From Deltaproteobacteria bacterium (GTDB lineage: Bacteria; Myxococcota_A; UBA796; SXON01), in contig CANKOI010000031.1 in assembly GCA_947484175.1 (NCBI GenBank), positions 1 through 42,288 on the forward strand: DNA of 42,288 bases, read 5' to 3'. The translations under genes were made by a program, and so were the position numbers. Under the pieces are notes generated by a model, which saw nothing but the letters and a program-made list of their open reading frames with translations, searched no databases and was not told the origin of the DNA. Shown here piece by piece: positions 25,447-32,764 of the stretch (positions within the stretch are counted from its first letter, which is position 1; every line of letters starts with the position of its first letter).

Positions 25447-25562
25447 GCCGCCGCAGCGTCCTGCAGTGGATCGCGGTGATGACATATCGATAGACCCCCG
25501 CCGACAGGGCGGTGACGGGGCCTCGGGGGGTGCAGGTACAGTGGTCCGTTCCCCGGCCCGCC

Positions 25563-26285
25563 ATGTTCGATTCCATCACTACCGCCCGGCGCTCCGACGA
25601 CGGCGGCCGCCGCCTTTCGTCCTTCGCCCTCAGCGCCACGTTGCTGGGCGGGGCGCTCGCCGTCGCCGCCCTCGCGGAGCCGCCTCCGCGCCTCGCGGAG
25701 ATCATGCTGCCGCCTATGCCTGCGATGGTGGAGGTGTTTCTTCCGGAGCCCGCTGGTGGTCCCCCGGAGCCTGGGCGCGGGGGCGCGGGCAGCTCCCGAC
25801 CCCAGCCGGCTCCCGCCGCGGCCCGGGAGCCGCCAGAGGTCGCGCCGAGCGAAGAACCCCCTCCCGATGTGCCGGCGAGTGTCCTCCCCACCACGGAGGG
25901 CGGCGGCAGCGCGGCGCCGACCGAAGGGCCGCCGGGGGGGCCGGGGGAACCGCCCGGAGGGCCTTCCGGGGGTGGTGGCTCGGGCCTGGGTGACGGTGAG
26001 ATGCTCTTCGTCCACAACACCGATCTCGCCGTGCTCACGCGCGTGGAGCCACGCTTCCCGGAGGCCGCCCGTTCGTTCGGCCGACGCGAGGAGCGCTGCG
26101 TCGTGCGAGTGGAGGTCGACATCCGGGGCGCGCCGGCCTCGGTGACGCCGCGGTCGTGCCCGGTGGTGTTTCAGCAGGCGGCCCTCGACGCGGCGAAGCA
26201 GTGGCGCTGGTCGCCGTACCTCGCGGCGGGGCGGCCGGTATCCGCTACGTTCGACCTCCAGTTCGTGTTCCGGCTGCGGGATTAG
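25563..26285 (+). CDS. TonB-like energy-transducer protein
   Basis: This 240-residue protein starts at ATG 25563, 116 bp after the barrel gene. One membrane helix lies near residues 18-38. A long Pro/Gly-rich linker (about 41-140) follows, as expected for spanning the periplasm. The C-terminal region from about 150 (RVEPRFPEAARSFGRREERCVVRVEVD to LQFVFRL) resembles the TonB C-terminal domain. No exbB or exbD is present nearby. TonB would couple the proton gradient to outer-membrane receptors. Its 3' end overlaps the convergent MopE gene's end by 4 bp. Confidence 0.75.
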   Translation: MFDSITTARRSDDGGRRLSSFALSATLLGGALAVAALAEPPPRLAEIMLPPMPAMVEVFLPEPAGGPPEPGRGGAGSSRPQPAPAAAREPPEVAPSEEPPPDVPASVLPTTEGGGSAAPTEGPPGGPGEPPGGPSGGGGSGLGDGEMLFVHNTDLAVLTRVEPRFPEAARSFGRREERCVVRVEVDIRGAPASVTPRSCPVVFQQAALDAAKQWRWSPYLAAGRPVSATFDLQFVFRLRD

Positions 26286-28228
26286 CCAAGCTTCCCGCCG
26301 CGGCCCCCCCGCCGGCGCCGCCGTACGGCGGCTACGCCGGCAGCGAGGAGGAGGGCGCCGGGGAAGGCGGACGCCGACCCGCATCCGCAGGAGTCGGGCG
26401 CCTTGTTCGTGGTGGCGTCGTCTACCTGCTCCTCGTTGCACCCCTCGTCGATGGCGGCGTCACAGTTGTCGTCTACGTCGTTGCAGACCTCGATCTGCGC
26501 CGGGTTCACCCACGGCTCGCTGTCGTCGCAATCGCCGTCTGCCGGCGAATAGCCGTCTGCGTCCTCGTCGAAGTTCTCGGTGCCTTCGTCTACCAAGCCG
26601 TCGCAATCGTCGTCCACGCCGTTCGCCACCTCGGGGGTGCCGGGATGCCGAGCGGCGTCCGCGTCGTCACAGTCGCCGGCCGACTCGGTGACCCCGTCCT
26701 GGTCGTCGTCGAAGTGGTCGCCGCCTTCGTCTACGATGCCGTCGCAGTCATCGTCGGAGCCGTTTTCGTACTCGGGCGCGCCGGCATGCACGAAGGCGTC
26801 GGTGTCGTCGCAATCGCCCTCCACTTCCGATTCGCCATCGCCGTCGTCGTCGTAGTTGGCGGTGCCCTCGTCCACGGTGCCGTCGCAGTCGTTGTCGACA
26901 CCGTCGGGCAGCTCCGGGTTGCCGGGAAATACGGCGGCATCGGCGTCGTTGCAGTCGCCGCCTGCGAGCGACACGCCGTCGCCATCCCCATCGCCACCCC
27001 CGTCGTCCACGACCCCGTCACAATCGTCGTCGATCCCGTTGCCCATCACCTCGCTGGTAGCGGGGTGGATGGCCGCGTCGCCATCGTGGCAGTCGCCGTC
27101 GTCTTCGGTGTAGCCGTCGCCGTCGTCGTCGCCGCAGCCTGTCCCTTCGTCGGTCTGGCCGTCGCAGTCCTGGTCCACCCCATCGCACAGTTCGGCCTCT
27201 CCGGGATGAATGTCGGCGAGGGCGTCGTCGCAGTCGCCGCCGTCTTCGGTCCAGCCGTCGCCGTCGTCGTCGTGCAGCTCGGTCGTTTCGTCCACGGTGC
27301 CGTCGCAGTCCTCGTCCACGCCGTCGCCCGTTTCGGTGGCACCGGGGCGCACGGAAGCGTCGGTGTCGTCGCAATCGGCCCCGCCGACCACGTCGGCATC
27401 GTAGCTGTCGCCGTCTACGTCGGTGAGGTCGGCGCCGTCGCAGTCCTGATCGATGCCGTCGTAGGGCACCTCGGTGGCACCGGGGCTGATCGCCGGGTCG
27501 GTGTCGTCGCAGTCGTCGCCGCCGCAGGCGCCGGAGGTGGAGTCGTACCCGTCGCCGTCGTCGTCGCAGCGGCCGTAGATGGTGTAGTAGATCTCGTTCG
27601 CGATCAACTCCACGATGTCCCGGTTTCCGTCCGCGTCCTGGTCGCCGCCGTAGTCGTCGAAGAGGAGGCCGTTGTACAGCGTCGCGCCCCCGTTTGATTC
27701 GCAGATCGCCCCTCGAGTGGTGCTGACGGCGGACGCATACCCGCCGGGGAGGGTGGCGGAGCCGCTTGCCCGCAGCTCGTCGCCGTCATCCGACCAGCCC
27801 ACGTCGGCGCGAGTGGTGATGTTGGGGATGGCGTAGGGGGTGGTGAAGATGGGGTGGGTCGTGTCCCACTGGTAGATGGATCCCGGCGTGGAGAGCGTGC
27901 TCGTGACGGTGCAGTCGAAGGCCGCCTGCAGGGTGGCGCTGGTGTCAAAGTCCCAGTACCCCATCACGACCAGCCCGCCGCCTGCGATGTGGTTCGAGAT
28001 CGCCGTCTCCCAGGAGCCCGTGGGGAGCGTGCTGGGCATGTCGATCACGAGGAGCTCGTACGTTCCCGAATTGACGCTGCCGGTGAAGCTTGAGGAGCTC
28101 GAAAGGGTGTAGGCGTAGCCGAGCGTAGTGAGGGCCGTGCGGGCGTAGCTGCTGCGCGCGGATTCCTGGTAGAGCAGGATGTCGGTCGCGTGGGCGGGAG
28201 CGGCGAGTGTGAGCAGGAAGGGGATCAC
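26282..28228 (-). CDS. Secreted Rossmann-like/MopE repeat protein with MYXO-CTERM tail
   Basis: This 648-residue protein starts at GTG 28228, overlapping the upstream stop by 4 bp (GTGA). The start IPFLLTLAAPAHA is a short signal peptide. Residues about 15-220 form an alpha/beta domain (DILLYQESARSSYARTALTTLGY, then HIAGGGLVVMGYW) that looks like a glutamine-amidotransferase-like/ThuA-type fold. Eight MopE repeats follow, and the C-terminus is SCGCGSASAFPGALLLAAG then RRRRR, a clear MYXO-CTERM sorting tail. The protein is probably exported, anchored and released at the surface. No activity can be assigned. Confidence 0.8.
   Translation of the reverse strand: MIPFLLTLAAPAHATDILLYQESARSSYARTALTTLGYAYTLSSSSSFTGSVNSGTYELLVIDMPSTLPTGSWETAISNHIAGGGLVVMGYWDFDTSATLQAAFDCTVTSTLSTPGSIYQWDTTHPIFTTPYAIPNITTRADVGWSDDGDELRASGSATLPGGYASAVSTTRGAICESNGGATLYNGLLFDDYGGDQDADGNRDIVELIANEIYYTIYGRCDDDGDGYDSTSGACGGDDCDDTDPAISPGATEVPYDGIDQDCDGADLTDVDGDSYDADVVGGADCDDTDASVRPGATETGDGVDEDCDGTVDETTELHDDDGDGWTEDGGDCDDALADIHPGEAELCDGVDQDCDGQTDEGTGCGDDDGDGYTEDDGDCHDGDAAIHPATSEVMGNGIDDDCDGVVDDGGGDGDGDGVSLAGGDCNDADAAVFPGNPELPDGVDNDCDGTVDEGTANYDDDGDGESEVEGDCDDTDAFVHAGAPEYENGSDDDCDGIVDEGGDHFDDDQDGVTESAGDCDDADAARHPGTPEVANGVDDDCDGLVDEGTENFDEDADGYSPADGDCDDSEPWVNPAQIEVCNDVDDNCDAAIDEGCNEEQVDDATTNKAPDSCGCGSASAFPGALLLAAGVAAVRRRRRGGRGGKLG
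26430..27570 (-). repeat. MopE-type repeat array (about 8 repeats)
   Basis: Eight DCDD/DDCDG units such as DCDDTDPAISPG, DCDDALADIHPG and DCDDSEPWVNPA precede the MYXO-CTERM tail. The middle units lack the extra Cys found in the giant protein's repeats. The DNA repetition is codon repetition. Confidence 0.7.
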
Positions 28229-29655
28229 TGGGCGCTCCCATCGCAGTCGTTGTCGACGCCGTCGCCGACCGTTTCGAGCTCGTGGGGGCCGATGTCGTCG
28301 TTGGCGTCGTTGCAGTCGCCGCCGTTCTCCGTGTAGCCGTCGCTGTCGTCGTCGTAGGCGGCCGTCCCTTCGTCTACGGTGCCGTCACAGTCGTCGTCCA
28401 CGCCGTTGGCCCTTTCGGTGCCCGCCGGGCTCGTGGTGCTGGCGCTGTCGTCACAGTCGCCCGCGGCCTCGTCGTACCCGTCGCCGTCGTCGTCTCCGGC
28501 GCTCGTGCCTTCGTCTACGCTCCCGTCGCAGTCGTTGTCCACCCCGTCGGCTGTCTCCTCGCTACCGGGAGACGTTGAGCCAGCCGCGTCGTCGCAGTCA
28601 CCGCCGTTCTCCGTAAACCCGTCTCCGTCGTCGTCGTAGCCGTCCGTGCCGTCGTCCACCGCGCCGTCACAATCATCGTCCACCCCGTCCAAGGTCTCGG
28701 CAGCGTCCGGGGAGACCGCCCCGTCGCCGTCGTTGCAGTCGCCGCCGTTCTCCGAGTAGCCGTCGCCGTCGTCGTCCCCCGCCTCCGTGTCTTCGTCCGT
28801 CGTGCCGTCGCAGTCGTTGTCCTGCCCATCGGCCACCTCGTTCTCGCCGGGAAATACGGTGTCGTCGGCATCGTTGCAGTCTCCCGCGCATGCGGCCACG
28901 CCGTCGCCGTCCACGTCCACTGCGCCTTCCCCGAGACACGCGTTGGCTGCGAGCGGAACCACGACCAACGGGAGGTCGGGGTCGTCGGTGGTCAGCTTCA
29001 GGGCGCCGGTCTGCCCCTCGGAGTCCACCGGGCCGAAGCCCACGCTCAGTTGGACAGTTGCGCCTGCTTCCACCTCCGCCGGCGTGGTGAGCGCGACAAG
29101 GTAGAAGCCCGCATCACCGGACACTTGTGCGTCGGTGATCGTAGCGGAGACGGAGCCGAGCGACTGCACACTCACGGTGGCGAACACATCGGCCCCGAGC
29201 GGCACGAGGCCGAAGTCCACGGCCGAGGGGTACACCACGAGGGAGGGTGCGCCGGCGAGGCCGCGAAGGTGCACCACGACTGCATCCTCGCCGGTGTTCG
29301 CGTCGCTCTGCACGGTGAGGTCGGCTTCGAAAGCTCCCACGTCTTCGGGACGGAACCCGATCGTCACGTCCACCGACTCGCCCTTGGGGAGCTGCGCCCC
29401 CTCTGCGGTGGTGTCGATGACGAACGCCTCCGCGTCGTTCCCGGCCACCGTGAGCGACACGACTGTGAGCGAGCCCACCCCGACGCTGCTGACCGAGAGC
29501 GTGCCCGTGGACTCGCCGCCCACGGCCACGATGCCGAAGTCGAGCAATTCTGGATTCACGGCGAGCTTGGTGGCGGCGGCCGAGAGCTGCGTGTCGATGC
29601 ATCCGGCGGTGAGGACGAGTAGCAGCGCGGGGGCGAGGGCGAAGGGGACACGCAT
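28225..29655 (-). CDS. Lipoprotein with ASH-like domains and MopE repeats
   Basis: This 476-residue protein starts at ATG 29655. The N-terminus MRVPFALAPALLLVLTAGC has a canonical lipobox (TAGC, Cys19). Residues about 35-245 contain two immunoglobulin-like ASH/choice-of-anchor-D repeats: PELLDFGIVAVGGESTGTLSV and PSAVDFGLVPLGADVFATVSV. Each has the DFG-x-V-x-x-G pattern of that family. Five MopE repeats end the chain at DNDCDGSAQ, with no MYXO-CTERM tail. It is probably a surface lipoprotein. Its stop overlaps the start of the next gene, so the two should be co-translated. Confidence 0.8.
   Translation of the reverse strand: MRVPFALAPALLLVLTAGCIDTQLSAAATKLAVNPELLDFGIVAVGGESTGTLSVSSVGVGSLTVVSLTVAGNDAEAFVIDTTAEGAQLPKGESVDVTIGFRPEDVGAFEADLTVQSDANTGEDAVVVHLRGLAGAPSLVVYPSAVDFGLVPLGADVFATVSVQSLGSVSATITDAQVSGDAGFYLVALTTPAEVEAGATVQLSVGFGPVDSEGQTGALKLTTDDPDLPLVVVPLAANACLGEGAVDVDGDGVAACAGDCNDADDTVFPGENEVADGQDNDCDGTTDEDTEAGDDDGDGYSENGGDCNDGDGAVSPDAAETLDGVDDDCDGAVDDGTDGYDDDGDGFTENGGDCDDAAGSTSPGSEETADGVDNDCDGSVDEGTSAGDDDGDGYDEAAGDCDDSASTTSPAGTERANGVDDDCDGTVDEGTAAYDDDSDGYTENGGDCNDANDDIGPHELETVGDGVDNDCDGSAQ
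28235..28925 (-). repeat. MopE-type repeat array (5 repeats)
   Basis: Five DCND/DCDD units alternate with DNDCDG or DDDCDG and DDDGDGY linkers. They lie at the very end of the lipoprotein and are separated from the next gene's array by its N-terminal domain. Confidence 0.7.
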
Positions 29656-29664
29656 CGGTGCAGT

Positions 29665-30201
29665 CTACCCCGACTCGACCCACCGGTGTTCCGTTCCATC
29701 AAGGGGTCCGCCCGGCCACGGCAGGACCAGCCGGATTCGCCAACGATCTGCGAGTCGAATGGCTCCTGCGAGGGCGCGGTAGGGTCGAATTCCGAACTGG
29801 GATGGGGTCACGATCGTGTCGACGATCACATGATCCTCTTGGACCGTGAGGGGTACGAGCAGCTCGGCGCTCCCGCTCGCCAAGGTGAGGCGTCCTGCCA
29901 CTACGGAGGCCGCGCCGCCCGCGACTCGCCCTTCGAATCTCACCTCGCCTGAGCCAACCACGTCGGCCACCAGAGTTCGCTCGATGCTGGCCTTGTCGGC
30001 TCGGGAGAGGCCTTCGGGGTCCACCGCTTCTCCCCGCGCGACCCCGTCCACCCGGGCCGAGCGGGGGTCGAAGGTCGCTACCACCTTCCCCCCGCTCAGA
30101 CGTACCTCGTAGCGGTGCACGGTGAGCCTCAGGTCGTGCGCCATCCGCGCGAGAAGGCCCTCCCTGTAGGTGTAAACGTGGAACATCGGGCGGCGTACCA
30201 C
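29665..30201 (-). CDS. YceI-like protein
   Basis: This 178-residue protein starts at GTG 30201 or, as likely, at ATG 30186 (MFHVYTYREGLLARMAHDLRL). The HVYTYREGLL...HDLRL opening and the strand-rich C-terminus (GIRPYRALAGAIRLADRWRIRLVL) resemble the YceI lipocalin-like fold, which binds isoprenoid lipids. No secretion signal is seen. It ends 9 bp before the ASH lipoprotein start, so it probably shares an operon with it. The family match is moderate. Confidence 0.6.
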   Translation of the reverse strand: MVRRPMFHVYTYREGLLARMAHDLRLTVHRYEVRLSGGKVVATFDPRSARVDGVARGEAVDPEGLSRADKASIERTLVADVVGSGEVRFEGRVAGGAASVVAGRLTLASGSAELLVPLTVQEDHVIVDTIVTPSQFGIRPYRALAGAIRLADRWRIRLVLPWPGGPLDGTEHRWVESG

Positions 30202-30224
30202 GGTCGGCGGCGCCGCGGGTCCCC

Positions 30225-31280
30225 TCAGCGGCGCGCCATTTCGTGTTCGTGCCTGTCGTCGCGTTCGTGCTGGCCGCGGTCGTAGCGCTCCACCCGACCG
30301 AACTGCATGTCCGTGGAGCGGAGCGGGTCGACATTCACGACGCTGCGCGCCACCAGCGTGCCGTCCAGCTCACGAACCTCGAGGTAGGCGGGCCCTCGGG
30401 GCAGGAGCAAGGTGGTCTCCTGGAAGGGTGCCATGGTGGCCACGAGGCGACCCTCCACCGTTACGCGGAGCATGTCGTCGTCCGCGCTCTCCAGTTGGAC
30501 CAACCCGGTGTTGGGCACCTCCACGCGCATCCGACCTCCATGGAAGGGATCGACGTCCACGGTGCTCTGGTCGACGAACTGCCCGCCCAACCGGCGCACA
30601 GTCACTTCGGTTCGACCCGTCCTGACGTCGTCGAGCACGGTGCTGCCGTAGGCCGCCACGCGCCGGGAAGTGCCGCACCCCAACGTGAGTTCCACCGCGA
30701 AGGGCAGGGGATTGGACACGGCGAGGTCGGCGGACCGGGGCGCATGCCCCACGACGGTATCGTTGCCGAACGCGTTGACGATGAGGTGTTCACTCTCCAA
30801 CGTGAGGCCCTCGGCGACGATGTGCACATCGTTGCGGCCGAGCGGGACGGTGAGGATGCGGGAGGCGCCAGGAGCGAGGTCGGCCACCTCGTGCCCGTTG
30901 TCGAAAACTCTCGCCAGCACGCGCGTGTCGTTCACCACCTGCACCCTTCCGACCTTGGGCGGCGTGGCGTCGAGCCGGACGACTCGATGATCCCGTACCC
31001 GCACTTCGGTGCTGAAGAGCGTGTGGATCGCGGAGAACTGGGAGTAGGTGGCGCGAACCGTCCTGCGTCCTGCTGCGACCGAAAAGTGTGCGGTCTCCCA
31101 AGGCCGGAGCACGCGGGTGCCGCCACTCTCCACCGACACGGTGATCGGCACCGGGGTGCGGTTCATCACCTCGATCGTTCCGATGTCTCGCGGGTGGGAG
31201 CGGTTGGAGTGAGCCTCGGCGGGGGAAGCGACGAGCGAGAGGGTAAGGAACGCGAGCAGGCTGGGAGCGGTACGAGTCAT
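30225..31280 (-). CDS. Secreted protein of unknown function with His-rich C-terminus
   Basis: This 351-residue protein starts at ATG 31280 with AAGGAAG (31286-31292) 5 bases before it. The signal peptide is MTRTAPSLLAFLTLSLVASPAEA, with cleavage likely after AEA. The rest repeats beta-strand units such as GTIEVMNRTPVPITVSVESGG and GRVQVVNDTRVLARVFDNG, four or so times, perhaps a tandem beta-sandwich. The C-terminus is rich in His and charged residues (YDRGQHERDDRHEHEMARR). I do not recognise a named family. It is 23 bp upstream of the YceI-like gene and may head that operon. Confidence 0.6.
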   Translation of the reverse strand: MTRTAPSLLAFLTLSLVASPAEAHSNRSHPRDIGTIEVMNRTPVPITVSVESGGTRVLRPWETAHFSVAAGRRTVRATYSQFSAIHTLFSTEVRVRDHRVVRLDATPPKVGRVQVVNDTRVLARVFDNGHEVADLAPGASRILTVPLGRNDVHIVAEGLTLESEHLIVNAFGNDTVVGHAPRSADLAVSNPLPFAVELTLGCGTSRRVAAYGSTVLDDVRTGRTEVTVRRLGGQFVDQSTVDVDPFHGGRMRVEVPNTGLVQLESADDDMLRVTVEGRLVATMAPFQETTLLLPRGPAYLEVRELDGTLVARSVVNVDPLRSTDMQFGRVERYDRGQHERDDRHEHEMARR

Positions 31281-31406
31281 GGGGTCTTCCTTGGGTTGAT
31301 GGTCTTGACGACCACGTTGAGGAGACGCGCGCCCGCCGCGGCCATTCGGGATTGAAGAAAGTCGTGAGAGCCGCGTAAGTGCAATTTGCAGCCGTACTGG
31401 GCAGCA

Positions 31407-31435
31407 TTGACGGGTCAAAGCCGGGTCGGTAGAAA
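31407..31435 (+). promoter_or_regulatory. Promoter of the HNH gene, with a palindrome over the -35
   Basis: The -35 TTGACG (31407-31412), a 17-bp spacer and the -10 TAGAAA (31430-31435) form a good sigma70-type promoter. The -35 also lies in TTGAC-GG-GTCAA (31407-31418), a perfect 5-bp inverted repeat that may be an operator. The expected start point is at or next to GTG 31441, so the transcript would be leaderless. Confidence 0.55.
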
Positions 31436-31440
31436 GCACC

Positions 31441-32073
31441 GTGCATCAGGTCCTCCAGCTCAACGCGGACTACCAGCCGCTCAAAGTCATCCGCTGGCAG
31501 CGGGCCGTGGAGCTCGTTTTGGGGGAGCGGGTGGTGCTGGTTGCCGCGTGGCCCAATCGGTTCGTGCGCTCCGCGTCGCTCGCGTTGCCGTGGCCGGCGG
31601 TCGTGGCCCTGCGCCGCTACTCAGCCCTTCGGGGGCGCGTGCGCTTCTCTTCGCGCAGCGTGCAGGCACGAGACAACTTTACATGCGGCTACTGCGGGTT
31701 GCGTCCGCTGTTGGCCAACGGCATGCCCGATCGGCAGCAGCTCACCATGGACCACGTCATCCCCCGCGCTCAGGCCCGTGAGGGCAAGGTGCACCTGCCG
31801 TGGCTGCGTACCTGGGTGAACGTCACCTGCTGGGAGAACACGGTCACCGCATGCCGTGCGTGTAACGCCCGTAAAGCCGACCGAACTCCACTCCAAGCCC
31901 GGATGCCACTCCGAATCTTCCCGCGCGTGCCGACGCAGCACGACGTTCTACGCATGACTCTCGCCCGTGCCGCCGAAATTCCGGAACCCTGGCAACCGTG
32001 GCTGCCTGCAGGCGTGGTGATCCCCCACGATGCCACCGCGCTGCCCGATGACCTTTCCTTCCGCGGGGCTTGA
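31441..32073 (+). CDS. HNH endonuclease family protein
   Basis: This 210-residue protein starts at GTG 31441. The N-terminal half (QVLQLNADYQPLKVIRWQRAVELVLGE) matches the widespread family of small HNH proteins. The HNH core is present: zinc-type Cys82 and Cys85 in CGYCG, Asp104-His105 in MDHVIPRA, Asn133, and Cys138/Cys141 with Asn142 in CRACNARK. HNH domains cleave DNA with a metal ion, but the biological role of this subfamily is not established. The gene sits directly upstream of lexA, and its stop codon lies inside the lexA -35 region. Confidence 0.8.
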   Translation: MHQVLQLNADYQPLKVIRWQRAVELVLGERVVLVAAWPNRFVRSASLALPWPAVVALRRYSALRGRVRFSSRSVQARDNFTCGYCGLRPLLANGMPDRQQLTMDHVIPRAQAREGKVHLPWLRTWVNVTCWENTVTACRACNARKADRTPLQARMPLRIFPRVPTQHDVLRMTLARAAEIPEPWQPWLPAGVVIPHDATALPDDLSFRGA

Positions 32074-32098
32074 CACCTGCTCAGCCGAGCAGTAGAAC
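32070..32098 (+). promoter_or_regulatory. lexA promoter with candidate SOS operator
   Basis: TTGACA (32070-32075), a 17-bp spacer and TAGAAC (32093-32098) form the -35 and -10. The spacer contains a perfect palindrome, CTGCTC-AGCC-GAGCAG (32077-32092), in the ideal place to block RNA polymerase. It is not the Escherichia CTGT-N8-ACAG form. Autoregulation by LexA is an inference. The AGGAGA ribosome-binding site is at 32107-32112, so the leader should be only about a dozen bases. Confidence 0.6.
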
Positions 32099-32116
32099 AG
32101 GCGTGCAGGAGAAATC

Positions 32117-32752
32117 ATGGATGCTCTGCCGCCACGTCAACGGGAACTTCTCGACTTCGTCGCCGCCTATAGTGATCAAAAGGGAATTCCGCCCACCTTG
32201 CGGGAGATTGGGCAGGCCCTCGGAATTCGCTCCACCAATGGGGTGTCCGATCAGGTGAAGGCGCTCGTGAAGAAGGGCTTTCTGGAGCGGGTCGGCGATG
32301 CCCGCACCTCGCGCGGTCTTCGGGTCACGCACGAGGCTCGCGGTGGGTTCCGGGATGCCTCTACGGTGGCCGTGCCGATCATCGGGCGGGTGGCCGCCGG
32401 TTCGCCCATTCTCGCGGAAGAGAACTACGCGGGCACGCTGCACATGGATGCGAGCGTCATGCCGCATCAGGCGCCCGTGTTTGCGCTCATCGTCCACGGG
32501 AACTCGATGATCGAGGATGGCATTCTCGACGGCGACTACGTGTTCGTGCGGAAGCAAGCGGAGTGCCGCAATGGGGACATCATGGTGGCGATGGTGGATG
32601 GCGAAGCAACGTGCAAGCGCTTCTTCCGCGAGCGTGGCCGAATCCGCCTCCAGCCGGCCAACGCCGAGATGCTGCCCATTTTCGTCGACAGCAGTCGCGA
32701 CCTGCAGGTGCTCGGCGTGGTGATCGGGGTGTACCGGCGCATCATGGCCTGA
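32117..32752 (+). CDS. lexA: LexA SOS repressor
   Basis: This 211-residue repressor starts at ATG 32117, with AGGAGA at 32107-32112. The N-terminal winged helix is intact (PPTLREIGQALGIRSTNGVSDQVKAL). The Ala94-Gly95 self-cleavage site sits in GRVAAGSPI. The serine-lysine protease dyad is Ser130 in HGNSMIEDGILDGD and Lys167 in EATCKRFF. LexA represses DNA-damage genes until RecA filaments trigger self-cleavage. The chain has all key residues and normal length. It is followed by the histidine kinase gene after only 12 bp, so the promoter here could also drive downstream genes. Confidence 0.95.
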   Translation: MDALPPRQRELLDFVAAYSDQKGIPPTLREIGQALGIRSTNGVSDQVKALVKKGFLERVGDARTSRGLRVTHEARGGFRDASTVAVPIIGRVAAGSPILAEENYAGTLHMDASVMPHQAPVFALIVHGNSMIEDGILDGDYVFVRKQAECRNGDIMVAMVDGEATCKRFFRERGRIRLQPANAEMLPIFVDSSRDLQVLGVVIGVYRRIMA

Positions 32753-32764
32753 TACGCTCAGATT

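Noticed and set aside
25447-25562. Promoter or terminator between the barrel-like and TonB-like genes
   Set aside because: An AT-rich patch near 25480 and a CCGCC/GGCGG stem can be seen, but no -35/-10 pair with proper spacing and no T-run support either call.
26156-27697. 513-codon plus-strand frame rich in VVVAVAV-like motifs
   Set aside because: This is the antisense of MopE DCDD/DGDGD codons; it has no domain and no start or ribosome-binding evidence.
31441-32752. HNH plus LexA pair as prophage remnant
   Set aside because: LexA is full length with complete housekeeping features, and no integrase, portal or other phage gene is nearby.
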